A DNA stretch of 64,000 nt from Fulvia fulva (taxonomy: Eukaryota > Ascomycota > Dothideomycetes > Mycosphaerellales > Mycosphaerellaceae): contig NC_063015.1 of assembly GCF_020509005.1 (NCBI RefSeq), positions 4,960,001 to 5,024,000 on the forward strand. Reading direction: 5' to 3'. Made by a program: the position numbers and the translations under genes. The notes beneath the pieces are model-generated. The model did not search any database. It was not told the DNA's origin and saw only the letters and a list, made by a program, of their open reading frames with translations. How positions within the stretch are numbered: position 1 is the stretch's first letter; every line of letters begins with the position of its first letter. This document shows positions 11,122 to 22,834 of this stretch, one piece after another.

Positions 11122-14100
11122 TTAGCCCCCGCTCCTAGCCGGTCTCGTCGCGCTACGTTGTGTCCTCTCTTCCTACACTGCTCCTACTAGGCGGTACTGT
11201 TCTAGCCAGCCCTTCTCTAGTATCCAGTTCGTAATGCGCTGTAGGTCCTTAGCGTTGTTAAGAAGTGCCCCAATCGTCCGGTTCCTCGCCTTTACTATCC
11301 ACTCCCCCCTTCCTAGCGACCACCTCGGACAGACGAGGAGTGCGTGCCGTACGTTCTAGGAGCGATAGCCGCAGGGGCAGCTAGTATTCGTGTATCCTAG
11401 AACCTTCCTCTATAATAGGTACCCCTAGAGGCCGATGTGTTCGCTTCGCAGTTGGGTTGCTATGCTACTCTATACCCTCGTAAGGCGGTAGTAGATGAGC
11501 TTTAGGGGGTGCTTGACCGCGGATTTTGTAGCTAACTATTCCTTAGGTTGTCCCGCTAGCTAAGGGCGTCCACTATGCCCTACAACCTAGTTGTTCCACC
11601 TCTCTTTCTATAGTTGCTCTACAAACGATTTCTTACCTTCCTATTATATTGCTAGCTGTTCGTCCCTTGCCCGGTAGTTCGGCTCGTTTCCGGGTCGAAT
11701 GCCCCTATGCGCTGGTACTGATTCGCGGGCCCTTACGACTGCACTAGCGATGACCTTCTATACTAGGTACTGTGCCGACTTGCCTAAGTAGGAGGTCCGT
11801 AGTCCCTAGATGTATAGGTCGATCGGCGGTATAGCGGTCTCGTGCTTAAGCATCCTCGTTAGTATCGACTTATATGCCCCGGTGACCTTCCTTAGGCATT
11901 GGTTTTAGATCTTCGCTAGCGGCGCGACGAGTCCCTTCGATAGGCAGGCCCTCTCGCCTAAGGACTACACTTGGCTGCTATAGGTAAGGACTGGCCGTAC
12001 AATAGCCGTATATAGAAGTCGTGAGTACCGGAAGTCCGCCCCCTATATAGACGTAGTGAGCCTCTGGCATGATGCTATATTCTGTTTAGCTTTCCGTAAT
12101 ATTGCCTATACGTGCTTCCTCTACCGTAGCGCCGGGTCCACCTATAGTCCGAGGATCCTGAGCTGATTTGCCGGGTTAGTCGTGTGCCCCTATATCTAGA
12201 TAGAAGCTTGCATATTGTGGAACCGTGGCCGGCGCGTAAAGTGTATCAGATTGTACTTTTCTGGGGCAAACCGAGCCCCGTGCCTCCTAGCCTAGTCCTC
12301 GTAGATCTTGTGCTTCTCTTCTAGTAGCCTACAGTTCTCCTTAGTCGAGGAAGACCACGCTAGGATGTTTGTGTCGTCTACGAAGCCGCTCGCAGCGGTG
12401 TTCTGGGATTCTAGGGCTGGGAGCAGCGTCGCTATAAAGAAGAGGAACAGAATAGGTACTAGCGTTAAGCCTTGCGGGATTCTAGTATAGACTGCTTGAA
12501 ATGGGCTTCTATACTAGCCGACCAGGATCGACGTACTACGGTTTTGGAGGTGGGACCGTACGAAGTTGACAAGCCACTTAGGGAGTCCCTTCGACCTTAG
12601 GATGTAGAGTAGCCGCGGGTGTGACACGTAGTCGAAGGCTCCCGATATGTCTAGGCTAAGTAAGGAAGCCACCTTGTCCCTATTCTTATACTAGATGGCC
12701 TTTACCTAAGAGGTGATAAGTTCCATCGCGGATAGCGTCGATCGCTATAGGCGCGCACCTATCTAGGTGTCCGGGAGTAGGGAGTGTTCCTCTGCCGCCT
12801 CGGAGAGTCTCGTTATAACTAGCTTCTTAAGCGCCTTCCTAAGAGTGTTAAGGAGCGCAATTGGGCGGTACGACTTCACCTACGTATAGTCTTCCTTCTA
12901 CGGCTTACGTAGGACCACTGTCGTCGATTGTTTAAAAGCTATCGGGTGGTACCCGGTCTGTAGGCAGGCGTTAAAGATCGCTACAACTGCTAGGGCTAGT
13001 TGATCTCTACACTTCTTTAGTAGCTCGTTTGGGATCCCATCCGGCCCCGGGGCTTTCTTCGCCGGTAACTTCCTTAGCATAGCGGCAACTTCTCCCTCGG
13101 ACACCTCCTGTTGGACCGCGATGCTAGGGGCTAGGGGAGTAGAGCTGTTTATGTCGCTTAGATCAGCCTCGACTAGGGGCGGGAAGAACTTGCTAGCTAG
13201 TAGACGCGCCTTGGCCTCGGGGTCGCTAACCGGGCCACTAGGCGATTGTAGCGCTAGGATAGAGAAGGAGGGGCCCTGTGTAGGGTCCTGTCGGGCCCAT
13301 TTCGCTAGCTTCTACATCCTCTCTAGCTTGCCGGCGATTTCTTCTACTGTGGCCCTCTAGCCGACTGCTTTCTCCCTTCGTATTATAGCTTTCTTCTGTT
13401 AGCATGCCTCCCTATATACGTTCTAGGCCTCCTCGCTATGACTGCTCGTCTATACCCGGCGGGCTCTCCTTACTTCTCTTACTACCGTAGTGCACTCCGG
13501 CGTCCAGTATAGTTTGGACTATGTCGTTAGTTAGGTAAGCGGAACGTGAAGTGAGGTCGCTTTTCTTATTTCGTCTGTCAACCCCTAGACTGCTTCGTCT
13601 ATCTCGTCTTTGCTATTATATTGCTGCTGCGCGATCTGGACTAGCCTCTTAGAGTCATCGAGCTACGCCTAGATGTTGGCCTAGTGGGCCTTTCCCTAGT
13701 TTAGCTTAGGGGTTCTCGCTAGTGTGCGTTATATCTGTGTCGCAATAGAGGTCCTGACTGGTATGTGGTCTGACGACGCCTCGAGTTCATGTTCGATCCT
13801 ATAGTAGGTTACCGTGTAGTAGTGGCTATCTAAGATCTAGGAGAGGTCGATCGTGCCTTGGAGTCCCCCTCTCTTCTAGGTGCCTAGGTCCTTCGGGGTA
13901 TTAAGGGTAATTACGTTACTCGCTATCAAGTCGACTACTTCGTCGGCTATAGGGTGCGGCTATATAAGGCTTTCCTAGGAAGGGTAGTGTATATTAAAGT
14001 CTCCTACTACGATATGGCACCCTTGTCTCTTAAGCGTACTGTCTAGGTTTCTATAGACCCTAAGGTCGCGGCTAGACCTCGAGGCTAGCGGTTGTATATA

Positions 14101-14433
14101 TAGGTTGTGTATCTAGGTGCTACCTACGTAGAAGGAGGTAATATCGCCCCCGCCTTCTTCGTCTACGTAGTACACTACCTCCTAGTCGGATTCTAGTATG
14201 TCCTTACTAACATAGAAGTACGTACGAGGTCTACCGTCGCCTCGTAGGCATGTCGTATAGCCTAGTAACTTATAGGTCGTTAGTCTCTTATAGTACGGGT
14301 TAATCTATAGCTCCTAGATTACTAGGACGTAGTAGACGTACGGGTCCGCCTCGTATAGGAAATGGTTCTAGACTATATCCTTACTATAGTTAACGTTATA
14401 CTAGATGATGCTAAGCGTGTCGAGGCTAGTCAT
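11122..14433 (-). pseudogene. LINE copy B ORF2 (endonuclease-RT), 1,103 codons with stops
   Basis: From the intact ATG at 14,433 to TAA at 11,124-11,122 the frame is preserved for 1,103 codons. The endonuclease GDFN motif is at about 14,001, the RT motif PGPDGIPNE at about 13,040, and the FVDDTNIL-type catalytic box at about 12,387-12,364. A C-terminal Cys-Pro-Cys-Gly domain lies near 11,370. Unbroken stretches of up to about 68 codons survive (12,898-13,104). Stops are TAG/TAA/TGA from CAG, CAA and TGG. No RNase H domain was recognised. Confidence 0.82.
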
Positions 14434-15940
14434 CGGCATCGATAATCATTTCCTCTATATCGTCCTATGTCCTACTGCCCTATACGTCCTAGTCTACGCC
14501 TATCGGCTATGTACTAAAGGGGAGCCGGGCCTAGTTAGATTCCCTCGCCGTAGCTAGCAGAGCACGTGGCCTCCCGTACGCCCTAGGTTGCGCATCCTTT
14601 ATATCGTTCTCGGCCCTAGGGCGCTTGTGCCCGACCGCCGCTAGTTGGTTCCGGTGTGGGCTAGCCTCACGGTCGCCGTAGAATCTTAGGGCGACGGTTC
14701 TGTTTGTAATTGCCTTGTTTTTCGCTAGTTTCCGCTATAGGCATTCCGCACTATACGATAGGTGGTGCCCCGGACAGTTCGCGTACCGTCTTGTAGTCGA
14801 TGTACAGTCCCTAGACATATAGTCTCCTACACAGTTCGAGCAGGCCTGCTTGTTTGTACACGTGTAGGTTTGGTGTCTATACTGTTAGCATTTAAAGCAT
14901 TAGAGGACACGAAAGGATAAGGAGTGCTTTTCTACTGTCTTGAGGCTATATTGCTAGACTAGGCCTTATTCTATCGCTAGATCCGCCGCTTTCGCGTCTT
15001 ATAGCCATACTATTAGCGCCGAGGCCTTCTTGCCTTCTAGCCATTTCCTATAGAGCCAAGTCGCCTTCTAGATTAGAGAGTTAAGAGTGACCGGGTTGTC
15101 CTCTTAGAGAGCGCGTAGGTGACCCTGGTTGGTTAGGTCAAACTCCTTAGGCATGTCGTAGACTAGGATCGTAAATTGTTTCGTTAAGACCTTCGCTAAT
15201 GCCGCAACCTTAGATGCCCACTATAGCTGTGCCTCTAGGTGCCTCCTAGTAGTAGTAGAGCTAGTATAGATCTATAGAGTGCCGTTAGACTGTTAGTTCA
15301 CTACGACCACCCCTAGTTAGTTAATTCGTTAGGCGAGCTCCTTGTTCGATAGCTTCGTAACTTCGGCCTAGTCTTCCTTTACTACAATGCGGATCGTAAC
15401 TGCATCGTGCGTTAGGCGGGGGCCTAGTATCGATGCCGCGACCGATGCCTAGCTATAGGGGTGTTGATTCCGGGTGGCCTTGCTAATCGCCTAGGACGTC
15501 GTCCTCATTTCTTGTTGCCCTCGGTAATACGACAGTATAAGCGCCGTACGTAGCTAAGTGATCATTACCTATAGAGACCGGTAAGGGAGCTAATCGTTAG
15601 TTTCTATACTTTTTACGTCCTCTATAAGTTACTACTAGTTGTCTTAGGGGGGCTTCGCCTATAGGGCCGTAGGCGCCGTTAGTGCCGTAGCCTAGGCTAC
15701 TATTGCCTAGGAGTTGCCTAATGTAGCTAGGCACCTCCGCGGCGTTTGGAGCTGAAGAAACAGGGTGAAGAGAGCTTTAAGCTATCTAGATTAAATGAGG
15801 TAGAACTCCCTCAGTCCTAGGGGCAGTGGCCTGCTTTGTATATCGTTAGAATGGCCTTGATAAGAGCTTTCGAATGTGTCTTGTTTTGGCGCAGAGATCG
15901 ATAAGCGATTAGTACCGGTATTAGTACTAGCGATAGCCAT
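14426..15940 (-). pseudogene. LINE copy B ORF1 (Gag-like, zinc knuckles)
   Basis: 504-codon frame from an intact ATG at 15,940. The N-terminus begins MAIASTNTGTNRL. Zinc knuckles start near residue 348 (first Cys codon at 14,899), where C-x2-C and H/C ligands can be followed into CSNC and CPGHH. Family role: binds the LINE RNA. Several TAG codons interrupt it. The final codons overlap the ORF2 start. Confidence 0.75.
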
Positions 15941-15985
15941 CTATACGCTCCGAGTATTAAACGTAGAAACGTCGTAGGATCTCCT

Positions 15986-16289
15986 TATTCGAGGAGGGGG
16001 GGAACTATTACGAGACAGCCCTTTTTACGAACTGTCTCGTAATATAGTATCGTCGGCCGTACGCCCGCGCGCTAGCGGCCGCTAGTACCTGCTAGCTCGA
16101 TTCGCGCGACTTTATCTTCTCGCGCTTCTCGCGCTCTCTTAGATAGCTCGCGTAACTATATATGTCTTTACCCGACCCTATTATAGTACTCTCGCCCGTG
16201 ATACGTACGTAGAATTGATAACTAGTACTTAGACTAGTTAGTTTTATAGACTGAGATACTTGAATATTTCTACGCCGAGTACGACGACC
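15986..16289 (+). repeat. LTR-like relic with polypurine tract and 13-bp inverted repeat
   Basis: A G-run (about 15,991-16,002) precedes tattacgagacag (16,006-16,018). Its reverse complement stands at 16,032-16,044, separated by 13 bp. The layout copies the gypsy 3' end at 10,364-10,378 (G tract, then tattac), so this is probably the 3' LTR of another LTR retrotransposon. CG-rich and TATA-like sequence follows to about 16,285, where LINE copy C begins. No partner LTR was found. Confidence 0.4.
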
Positions 16290-18264
16290 TTAGTAGGCAC
16301 TTCCTACTTACTATTTAGAAGTAGAGATAGGGGGTAGGAGAAAGAGATCCACCCTTATAGCAGTGGAGCTAATTACAGAACAGATAAGACACATCTAACA
16401 CTATAGCAACAATAGAGTAGCATCACTGCTCTTACTTGACATATTAGGAGCCTTCGACAATGTCTCCTACACTAGGCTCATCCACATCCTAAAACAGAAG
16501 GCTATTCCAACATGGATCGTCACATTTGTGCAATCATTCCTCCAAAACAGAACAACCCAAATCCTCCTTGGAACCTACAAGGCCCCACAGACACCAATAG
16601 CACGCACAGGGATCCCACAAGGATCCACACTCTCACCAATCCTCTTCCTCCTCTTTGTGGGAGACCTAATGCCACTCCTGGAGACAACAAACACTACAGC
16701 ATCAGGATTTGTAGATGACACAAACATCCTAGCATGGTCAGACTCCACAGAACACAACTGCAACCTCCTCGAGGAAAGACATAAACAGTGCGAGAAATGG
16801 GCAAGGGAACACGGGGCAAATTTTGCACCAGACAAGTACCAGCTTATCCACTTCAGCAGGGCAAAGACAAAACACAATTTGCAGGCAACAGTACAGATCT
16901 AGGGCTTTGAAACTCACCCTACACAGGAACTCATGGTCCTAGGGATATGGCTGGACCCAAAGCTTAGCTGGGGTCCACAGGTGAAGAAGGCTCAGGCAAG
17001 AGCATACACAAACAGACAGTCTATAGAAAGGCTTACAGCCTCCACATGGGGCGCAACCTTCTCTAAGGCAAGGATCATGTACAAGGCTATTGTCAAACCT
17101 GCAATGATGTATGGAGCAGCAGTCTGGGCAGCAGCAAAGCACACCCCAAAGAGGATTGAGGAACCCCTTAACAGAGCCCAAGCAGCCTGCCTGAAGAGAG
17201 TACTTGGGGCCTACAAGTCAACTCCCTACAAGACATTGGAAATGGAGTCAGGAACTGCTCCTATCAAAGAATACCTCCAAGGCCTAAGGAGCCAATATGC
17301 AGGCAGGACATCTGCATACCAAGTACAGGGAGCCATCCAAGCAGCCACACTGAAGATCAGAACCCAATGGACAAGGAAGAGGAGACCCAACAGGCCACAC
17401 ATGATCCCACAAAAGGAAAGAGACCTTGCAACATTTCAAGAGATCACGGCAGCCCTTGAACAAGGGGAGGCCCACAGAGGCCAAGCCAGCTCAAGAGACA
17501 AAGACAAGAAGAAACAAAGCCAAGCTGAGCAAATTGCAGGATACCTCTGGGAAGAAAACTGGAGCCAACAGCACGTAAGACCAGGGGCCCCACTAGCAGC
17601 AAGAACATTTGGAATGTACAACTACCACATCTATAAGGACCTGAAGAGGGCAGAAGCAAGTATAGCCATCCAGATCCGTTCTGAACACATTGGGCTTAGG
17701 GCATACTTGCATCAAAGAAGAGTCCCAGGACATGAATCTAAGAGCTGCCCATGTGGCTACCTGTCCCAGAACCCGGAGCACATGGTCCTATTCTGCAAGG
17801 AGTGGGTCAGAGGGAGGAGTCTATGGAGAGCAAAGGCAAGAGATAGGCAGTACCAAGCCATTATCAAGAACAAACGAGACATACAAAGGGTAACAAGGTG
17901 GATCCTGTCGGAGAACTACCTTGAACAGTTCTCTCTTGCAGTGGAAACAGAGAGATGGATTGAGAAGAGGGAGGAAGAGAGAAAGGAGGAGGAGATAAGG
18001 AGGAGGATAGAGGAACAGGGAATGAAGAGGAGGACAGAACTAGGGCCGCGGGCAAGGTAGTCACAGGGTAACAACCATGACACTAGCGCACCCTAAAGGG
18101 AGGAAAACGGGAAGAACAAGAGAAGGACAAATCCAAGGAGAGGGAGAGGATGTTTTCACCCGTTACTCGGGTCTCCTACCTACATAAATATACTCTATAG
18201 CGAGAGACCTACATAGGCCAAGAGGCACCAAAACAGGCAAATAAATAATCTATCTATCTATATA
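16290..18264 (+). mobile_element. LINE copy C, 5'-truncated, almost free of RIP
   Basis: It begins inside the RT domain and ends in a tail with tctatctatcta at 18,249-18,264. Unlike all sequence around it, it is full of CpA and TpG and has few stops. The 3' non-coding part (about 18,060-18,248) resembles that of copies A and B (ttttcacc, then tactcgggt and a tcta tail), so it is a related but distinct LINE family. A 5'-truncated insertion is the normal outcome of LINE retrotransposition. Confidence 0.85.
16321..18060 (+). pseudogene. LINE copy C ORF2 C-terminal part (RT and Cys domain), two stops
   Basis: One frame throughout, interrupted by TAA at 16,396 and TAG at 16,900-16,902; the last 375 codons (16,933-18,060) are open. 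Motifs: STLIAVELITEQ before the first stop, then LDILGAFDN, GIPQGSTLSPILF, and the catalytic GFVDDTNILAWS at about 16,707-16,742. In the C-terminal part HIGLRAYLHQRRVPG is followed by CPCGYLSQNPEH, the conserved cysteine domain of fungal LINE ORF2. A highly charged Glu/Arg tail closes it. Both stops can be explained by one C to T change each (CAA and CAG). Confidence 0.85.
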
Positions 18265-18270
18265 ACCGAG

Positions 18271-20796
18271 GTAATCTATTCCGCTACTTGATCTAGCTAA
18301 GCTATCGTCTCGAGTTCCCTATACTACGGTAGGTTCGCTATTAGGAAGTCTCTTATATCGTCCTAGCGTACCTTCTTCTAGTTACGGCGTAGTTCGCTTA
18401 TTAGCTCCTCTATCGCCTTCACCCCTAGCGTCGTTTAAATAGGGATATAGTCTAAGGAGGCCTCTAGCGCGTAATTCGGTCGGTACTAGACTAGTCTCTC
18501 TTTAAGTTCTCGTAATAGAAAGTATAAGTTAGGTCAATTATACTTATACTTATACGGGCCTTCTACGTCTCTATTCCCTTTAGGGTTACTAAGGCCATTC
18601 CGTAGCGTACGGTTATGTCTAGTAGCTTCCCCCCTAGAAATACGTACGGGGGAGTGAAGTTGAGTCCCTACTATAGGTAGTAGAGGTTAAAGTCGCCGAG
18701 GAGTACTTACTTCGTGTCTTAGCTTAGGGTCCGCTCTAGGTAGGCGAGGGTTCCTAGTTCCCTACTCGCTCGACCCTACGGTAGCGGGTTATAGACGTTA
18801 TATATCTAGATAGAGCCTTATATCGTATCGATCTAGATTAATATTATATCTCTTAGGTTGCCCTACTACGGTAGTATAACCTTCTACGACTCAAGGTCTA
18901 TAGTCTTACTTATATATATATATCCTCGGGATAACGCCTCGTTTGCCCGCAATTACGGTATAGTATCTCCGGTTATTATAAGTAGCTAGGAGTCCTACGT
19001 AGGGGTTGATCTATAGTTCCTATACCGTAATAACGTAATACCGTAGCGGGTCTAGCTCTTATAGAAAGTAGCGCTAGACTTTGTCCCTACTTTTGTTTAC
19101 GTTATACTATACGATAGTAATGTCGTCGTATAGTATTATTCGTTATCTATAAGGTCTATTTCCGTACTAACCTACTATATCTCCTAAGCCTATATCCCGC
19201 TGTCCGGCTAGCCCTAGGACCGCTAGAGCGCCCTAAAGATTCGTATTTGGCCTAGTACGTTAGTAGCCCGGTTAAGGTATCTAGGCCTACCGGGAGGTAG
19301 ATACGCTTAAGGTTAGGTTCCCTTATTTAACTCTTCTACCCTCTTCCTCTTACTCGGCTCGAAGCCCTTATATACGGTAGGTCCCTCCTACTGTCGTTAG
19401 GGGTACCTAGCTAGTATAGAGATCCTTACTTGTCTCGCTCGTTCTTATACTACTATTCTAGCTAGGTATTAATTTAAATAGGCTAGGTGCCTTCTACCGT
19501 AGTATATATACCTACTCTCCTTTTTTAGGCATTCCCTTCCCTAGTATAGGCCTACGTAGTAAGGATACCTTAGGGTCTTCTCCCCGTATTTAAGGGCTAT
19601 ATAACCGTACTATTAGTATTAGAAGTACTATAGTACCCTATAGCTACTCTAATAGATCTCCGTGTCTATTCTCTCGTAGTTCTAGAATAGCATATTATCT
19701 AGTATCTAGTTAGCTTGTTCCGCTGTCTCTACCTAGATAATAAGCGATAAATACGTCTTCTCTTGGTCTACTGTCTTATATAACTATACCGCCTCCGTTA
19801 GTCGTACTCCTAGGGATATGTTCTAGTTCTATACTTAGAGTTAGGGAAGGTCTTCGACCTTAAATGTCCTAGGGACCCCGTAGACAATAACGATATACTA
19901 TTAGTAGGAGACTCGTACCGACTTCGCGACTTTAGTAGTCTACTCCTTATAGGTCTCTAGTTTTCGTCTATTAGACTCTTATACGGTAAAGAGTCTTACT
20001 ACGCCTATTACCTCTACCTTCACTCTAACTACCTTCTTTTAGCCGATTCTATCGATAATCTCCTTACTTATTAGGGCTACGATTTCTTGTTTCTCCGCCG
20101 GATTAGTAATATATAGGCGTACCGTATTACTTACCTTCGTAGAGGGTTAATTCTTACTTACTACTATTATTACCTATATAGTTAGTCTCTAGGCTACCTT
20201 TTATATTACTTATTAGATTGTCTTTAGGATTTAGTATAATAGCGCTTTTAGCGCTCCTAGTAGCTATACTATAGTATTCTTAAATACCCGGGCTAGGTGT
20301 TCGTTATCCCCTAGTAAGTTTTCCGCCTCCGTATATAGAGTCGTCTACGCTATATTGTTTATCGTTAGCCTCTACTTTCTATATAGTAGGCCTTAGCTTA
20401 TATCCTAGGTTTTTCCCTAGTTTATTCCTCGGTTTAGCTCTTAGTACTAAATATTCGTAAGGCTATAGCTCTTATTAGTTACTATCCTCCGCTACTATTC
20501 GGGATGAGGTCGCGCTTCCTAATTAGGTAGTTATCCTCCGTAGCTCCGTAACTCGAGGGTCTACCGTTAGGGGAACGGAACCTTAGTTTTAGGGTTCTTT
20601 ATACTATAATTACGCCGCCGCTAGCGTAGGCGGGTCGCTACTACTTAAGTAGATTACTCGTCTTAATAAGGGCTATTAAATAGATAGTCCTCGTCGATAA
20701 ATTAGGAATGTTCCTACTCGTTATATACTAAATAGAATTCTCTAGACATATCCTATTATCTATATATACGCTTAGATTACGGTATTATACGGCGAT
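18271..20796 (-). mobile_element. LINE copy D, 5' half only (ORF1 and endonuclease), RIP-mutated
   Basis: The minus strand gives an endonuclease domain: a YNVNKSRDKV start near 19,110, GDFNLYY at about 18,678-18,699 and VYNPLP near 18,790. Upstream of it (to about 20,690) lies a long, stop-ridden ORF1 region. The element stops near 18,271, against the tail of copy C, before any RT. TpA enrichment is as strong as in copy A. Whether copy C inserted into this element or merely lies against it cannot be told from the junction. Confidence 0.65.
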
Positions 20797-20798
20797 TA

Positions 20799-20867
20799 AC
20801 GTGCTTTACTACCGAGCGGGCTATACTACCGAGCGGGCCACTTTTACTAAGAACTATACTACTTCTA
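20799..20867 (+). repeat. Left TIR of the Fot1-like element
   Basis: 69 bp starting acgtgctttactaccg. It contains the 13-bp unit ctaccgagcgggc twice (20,809-20,821 and 20,826-20,838), a candidate transposase-binding site pair. The only mismatch with the right arm is T against C, as expected from C to T mutation. Confidence 0.9.
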
Positions 20868-21119
20868 CTTTAATTACGACGGTATCTTAACACGACGACA
20901 TCCTATAGAATCGTTACTAGGAGGACAACTCCTCTTTAGATTCTTCGCTATCTAGCGAGTCTACTTAATAGGTACGTACGTTATACCCCGACTTGCTATA
21001 TCGCTTATAGCGTCGTAGCCTTAGTACTAGCCGAACACTATCTAGCGACTCTCTACTTACTTCCTACCTCCTAGTATCCTCTAGAGGTATTAATTGCGAC
21101 GCCTTATCAAAGGTTAGAG

Positions 21120-22590
21120 ACCCTCTAGACTGAATGTACTTACGCTTTCGTGCTTTTCGCTATATAAGGGCCTCGTTAGACTTACGTAGCTTACTAATCT
21201 CGCTTCGTATAAGAGCTATCTAATACGCTATCTCTCTACTCCCTTTTACAAGCTAATACACCCCTTCCTATAACGAGTTTAGCGATAAACCTGCCCGGGC
21301 ACGCATTTTGTTTGTTACTAGTGTCGATTAAGAGTCGAATTCTTTTGTAGTTCGTAGTGTCTTCGACTCCTAAGGGGTAGAGTCCGGAGCTAGAGGGGTT
21401 AGCGTATATAGCTTGATATTAAGCTTGTCTATCACTACCTATAGATTAAATAGAACCAAACCAGCGCCTCTAAAGCTCGATAGGATGTTCTCCTGTCTAA
21501 ATATAGCGTTATAGGCTGCCCGGAAGGCGCGTAGGAACTCTACTTTATCGATATAAGTGATACGCTAGCGTACTAAGCCCGAGAGCTAAGTACCGTATAC
21601 CTTCTTTAAAGGCGAATAGCAACCTATATCTAATAGCTAGAGTAAGTACGAGGCGTACGATAGTATATATAGAGCTAAGATCTTATATTCCTTATATAGA
21701 TTCTAGAATGCCTTCGAGTTATAGCTCTCGTAGCTATCGATAATAAGCAGTCTCTATACCCTAGTCGTACGAGCTATAGTATACTTCTAGAAATACTCTA
21801 GCTACCGTATACCGAACTTATTGTTAGTCCAGCCGTTCTCTATTAGCCCGATTGTCTAGTCTAGACCCAAGTTGCCGTCTTAGTACTAGGTACTAATAGG
21901 CTATTTGCCTATAAGGATAACGTAGGGTAGGAGCGCTATTCCGTCTATATAGATAGTCTTAATTACTATTGCCTATTCTCTATTACCCTATTAAACGACC
22001 TTCCTCTTTCTACTACGCCTTTCTGAACCCGTAACGACGCTCTAAGACGTAATAATACCTATTATGAACCCTGTCTCGTCGAAGTTATAGGTGTCCTAGT
22101 TAAGGATGCTATACTTCTCCTTTATATTACGTATAAGTAAGAACTACCTCTCGATAACGTCTAGATCTTCTATTAGGGCTCGCTAACGATCGTATCTACG
22201 TGTTATACGAACCTTTAGCTCACGATGCCGCCTAATAAACCTGTCTATCTAATTAAGACTAGCGGGCTTAAGACCCTTCTCTTATAGTAATAAATTGGCT
22301 ATTGCTCGTATACTAGCCTTTAATAGCGGAAAACCTCTAAGATCTAGCTTAAGTATATACTCAAGTATCACCCTCTCTTCTAGCTCTATAAGCTTCTTCG
22401 AATTAGGCTCGTAGTCACTCCGAGGAGGTCGTCTATTCAATCGATACCCTAGTATAGTTCGAGACGCGTCGTATACCTTTATAGTAAGTCGATTCGTGAT
22501 TGTCGCGTCGCGTTTCGTAGCCTAGATAGCCAAGGTCAGTTTGGCCTCGTTTGAAGACAATACACGCTATTAAGAACATATAGGCCGTAG
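21120..22590 (-). pseudogene. Fot1/pogo transposase remnant
   Basis: In reading order it has an N-terminal helix-turn-helix region (DASRTILGYRLNRRPP near 22,460), then an RGFPLLKASIRAIANLLL-like segment of the CENP-B-type DNA-binding half (about 22,340). The DDE core follows: NFDETGFIIG near 22,085 holds the first catalytic Asp, then a VVTGSERR segment. ENGWTNNKFG and LLIIDSYESYN near 21,760 hold the second Asp, with the usual following His now Tyr. TAG stops are frequent, so no functional product is possible. Both ends of the frame are estimates. Confidence 0.8.
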
Positions 22591-22834
22591 GACAAGTATG
22601 TGGGTGTGAGTATGTTATGTGACTAGATCACGTGACTAGGGTTTGCTAGCCTATAGGCTAGTAAACATCCGGACACCTAGTATCTACCTATACTAACACT
22701 AGCGATACTATATATAGATATACGCTATCCTATTAGGTCCTTCTTCGTCTTTTGTGTGATCCGCCGTCTTCTACTACTACGTAACTCGTACCTATTTAAC
22801 ACGCGCTATAATAGTAGTTATATAGCTATATCTA

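Larger units (their letters stand above)
10951..15985 (-). mobile_element. LINE (Tad1-like), copy B, nearly full length, partly RIP-mutated
   Basis: Inverted copy of the LINE at 1-4,125, with its 3' tail (tagatagattt) at 10,951 and its 5' end near 15,985. ORF1 (15,940-14,426) and ORF2 (14,433-11,122) are each one continuous frame broken only by stop codons, with no net frameshift. They overlap by 8 nt in the sequence ATGACTAG, where the ORF2 start sits inside the ORF1 end. CpA and TpG survive here much more often than in copy A. Both copies have their 3' ends pointing at the gypsy element. Confidence 0.9.
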
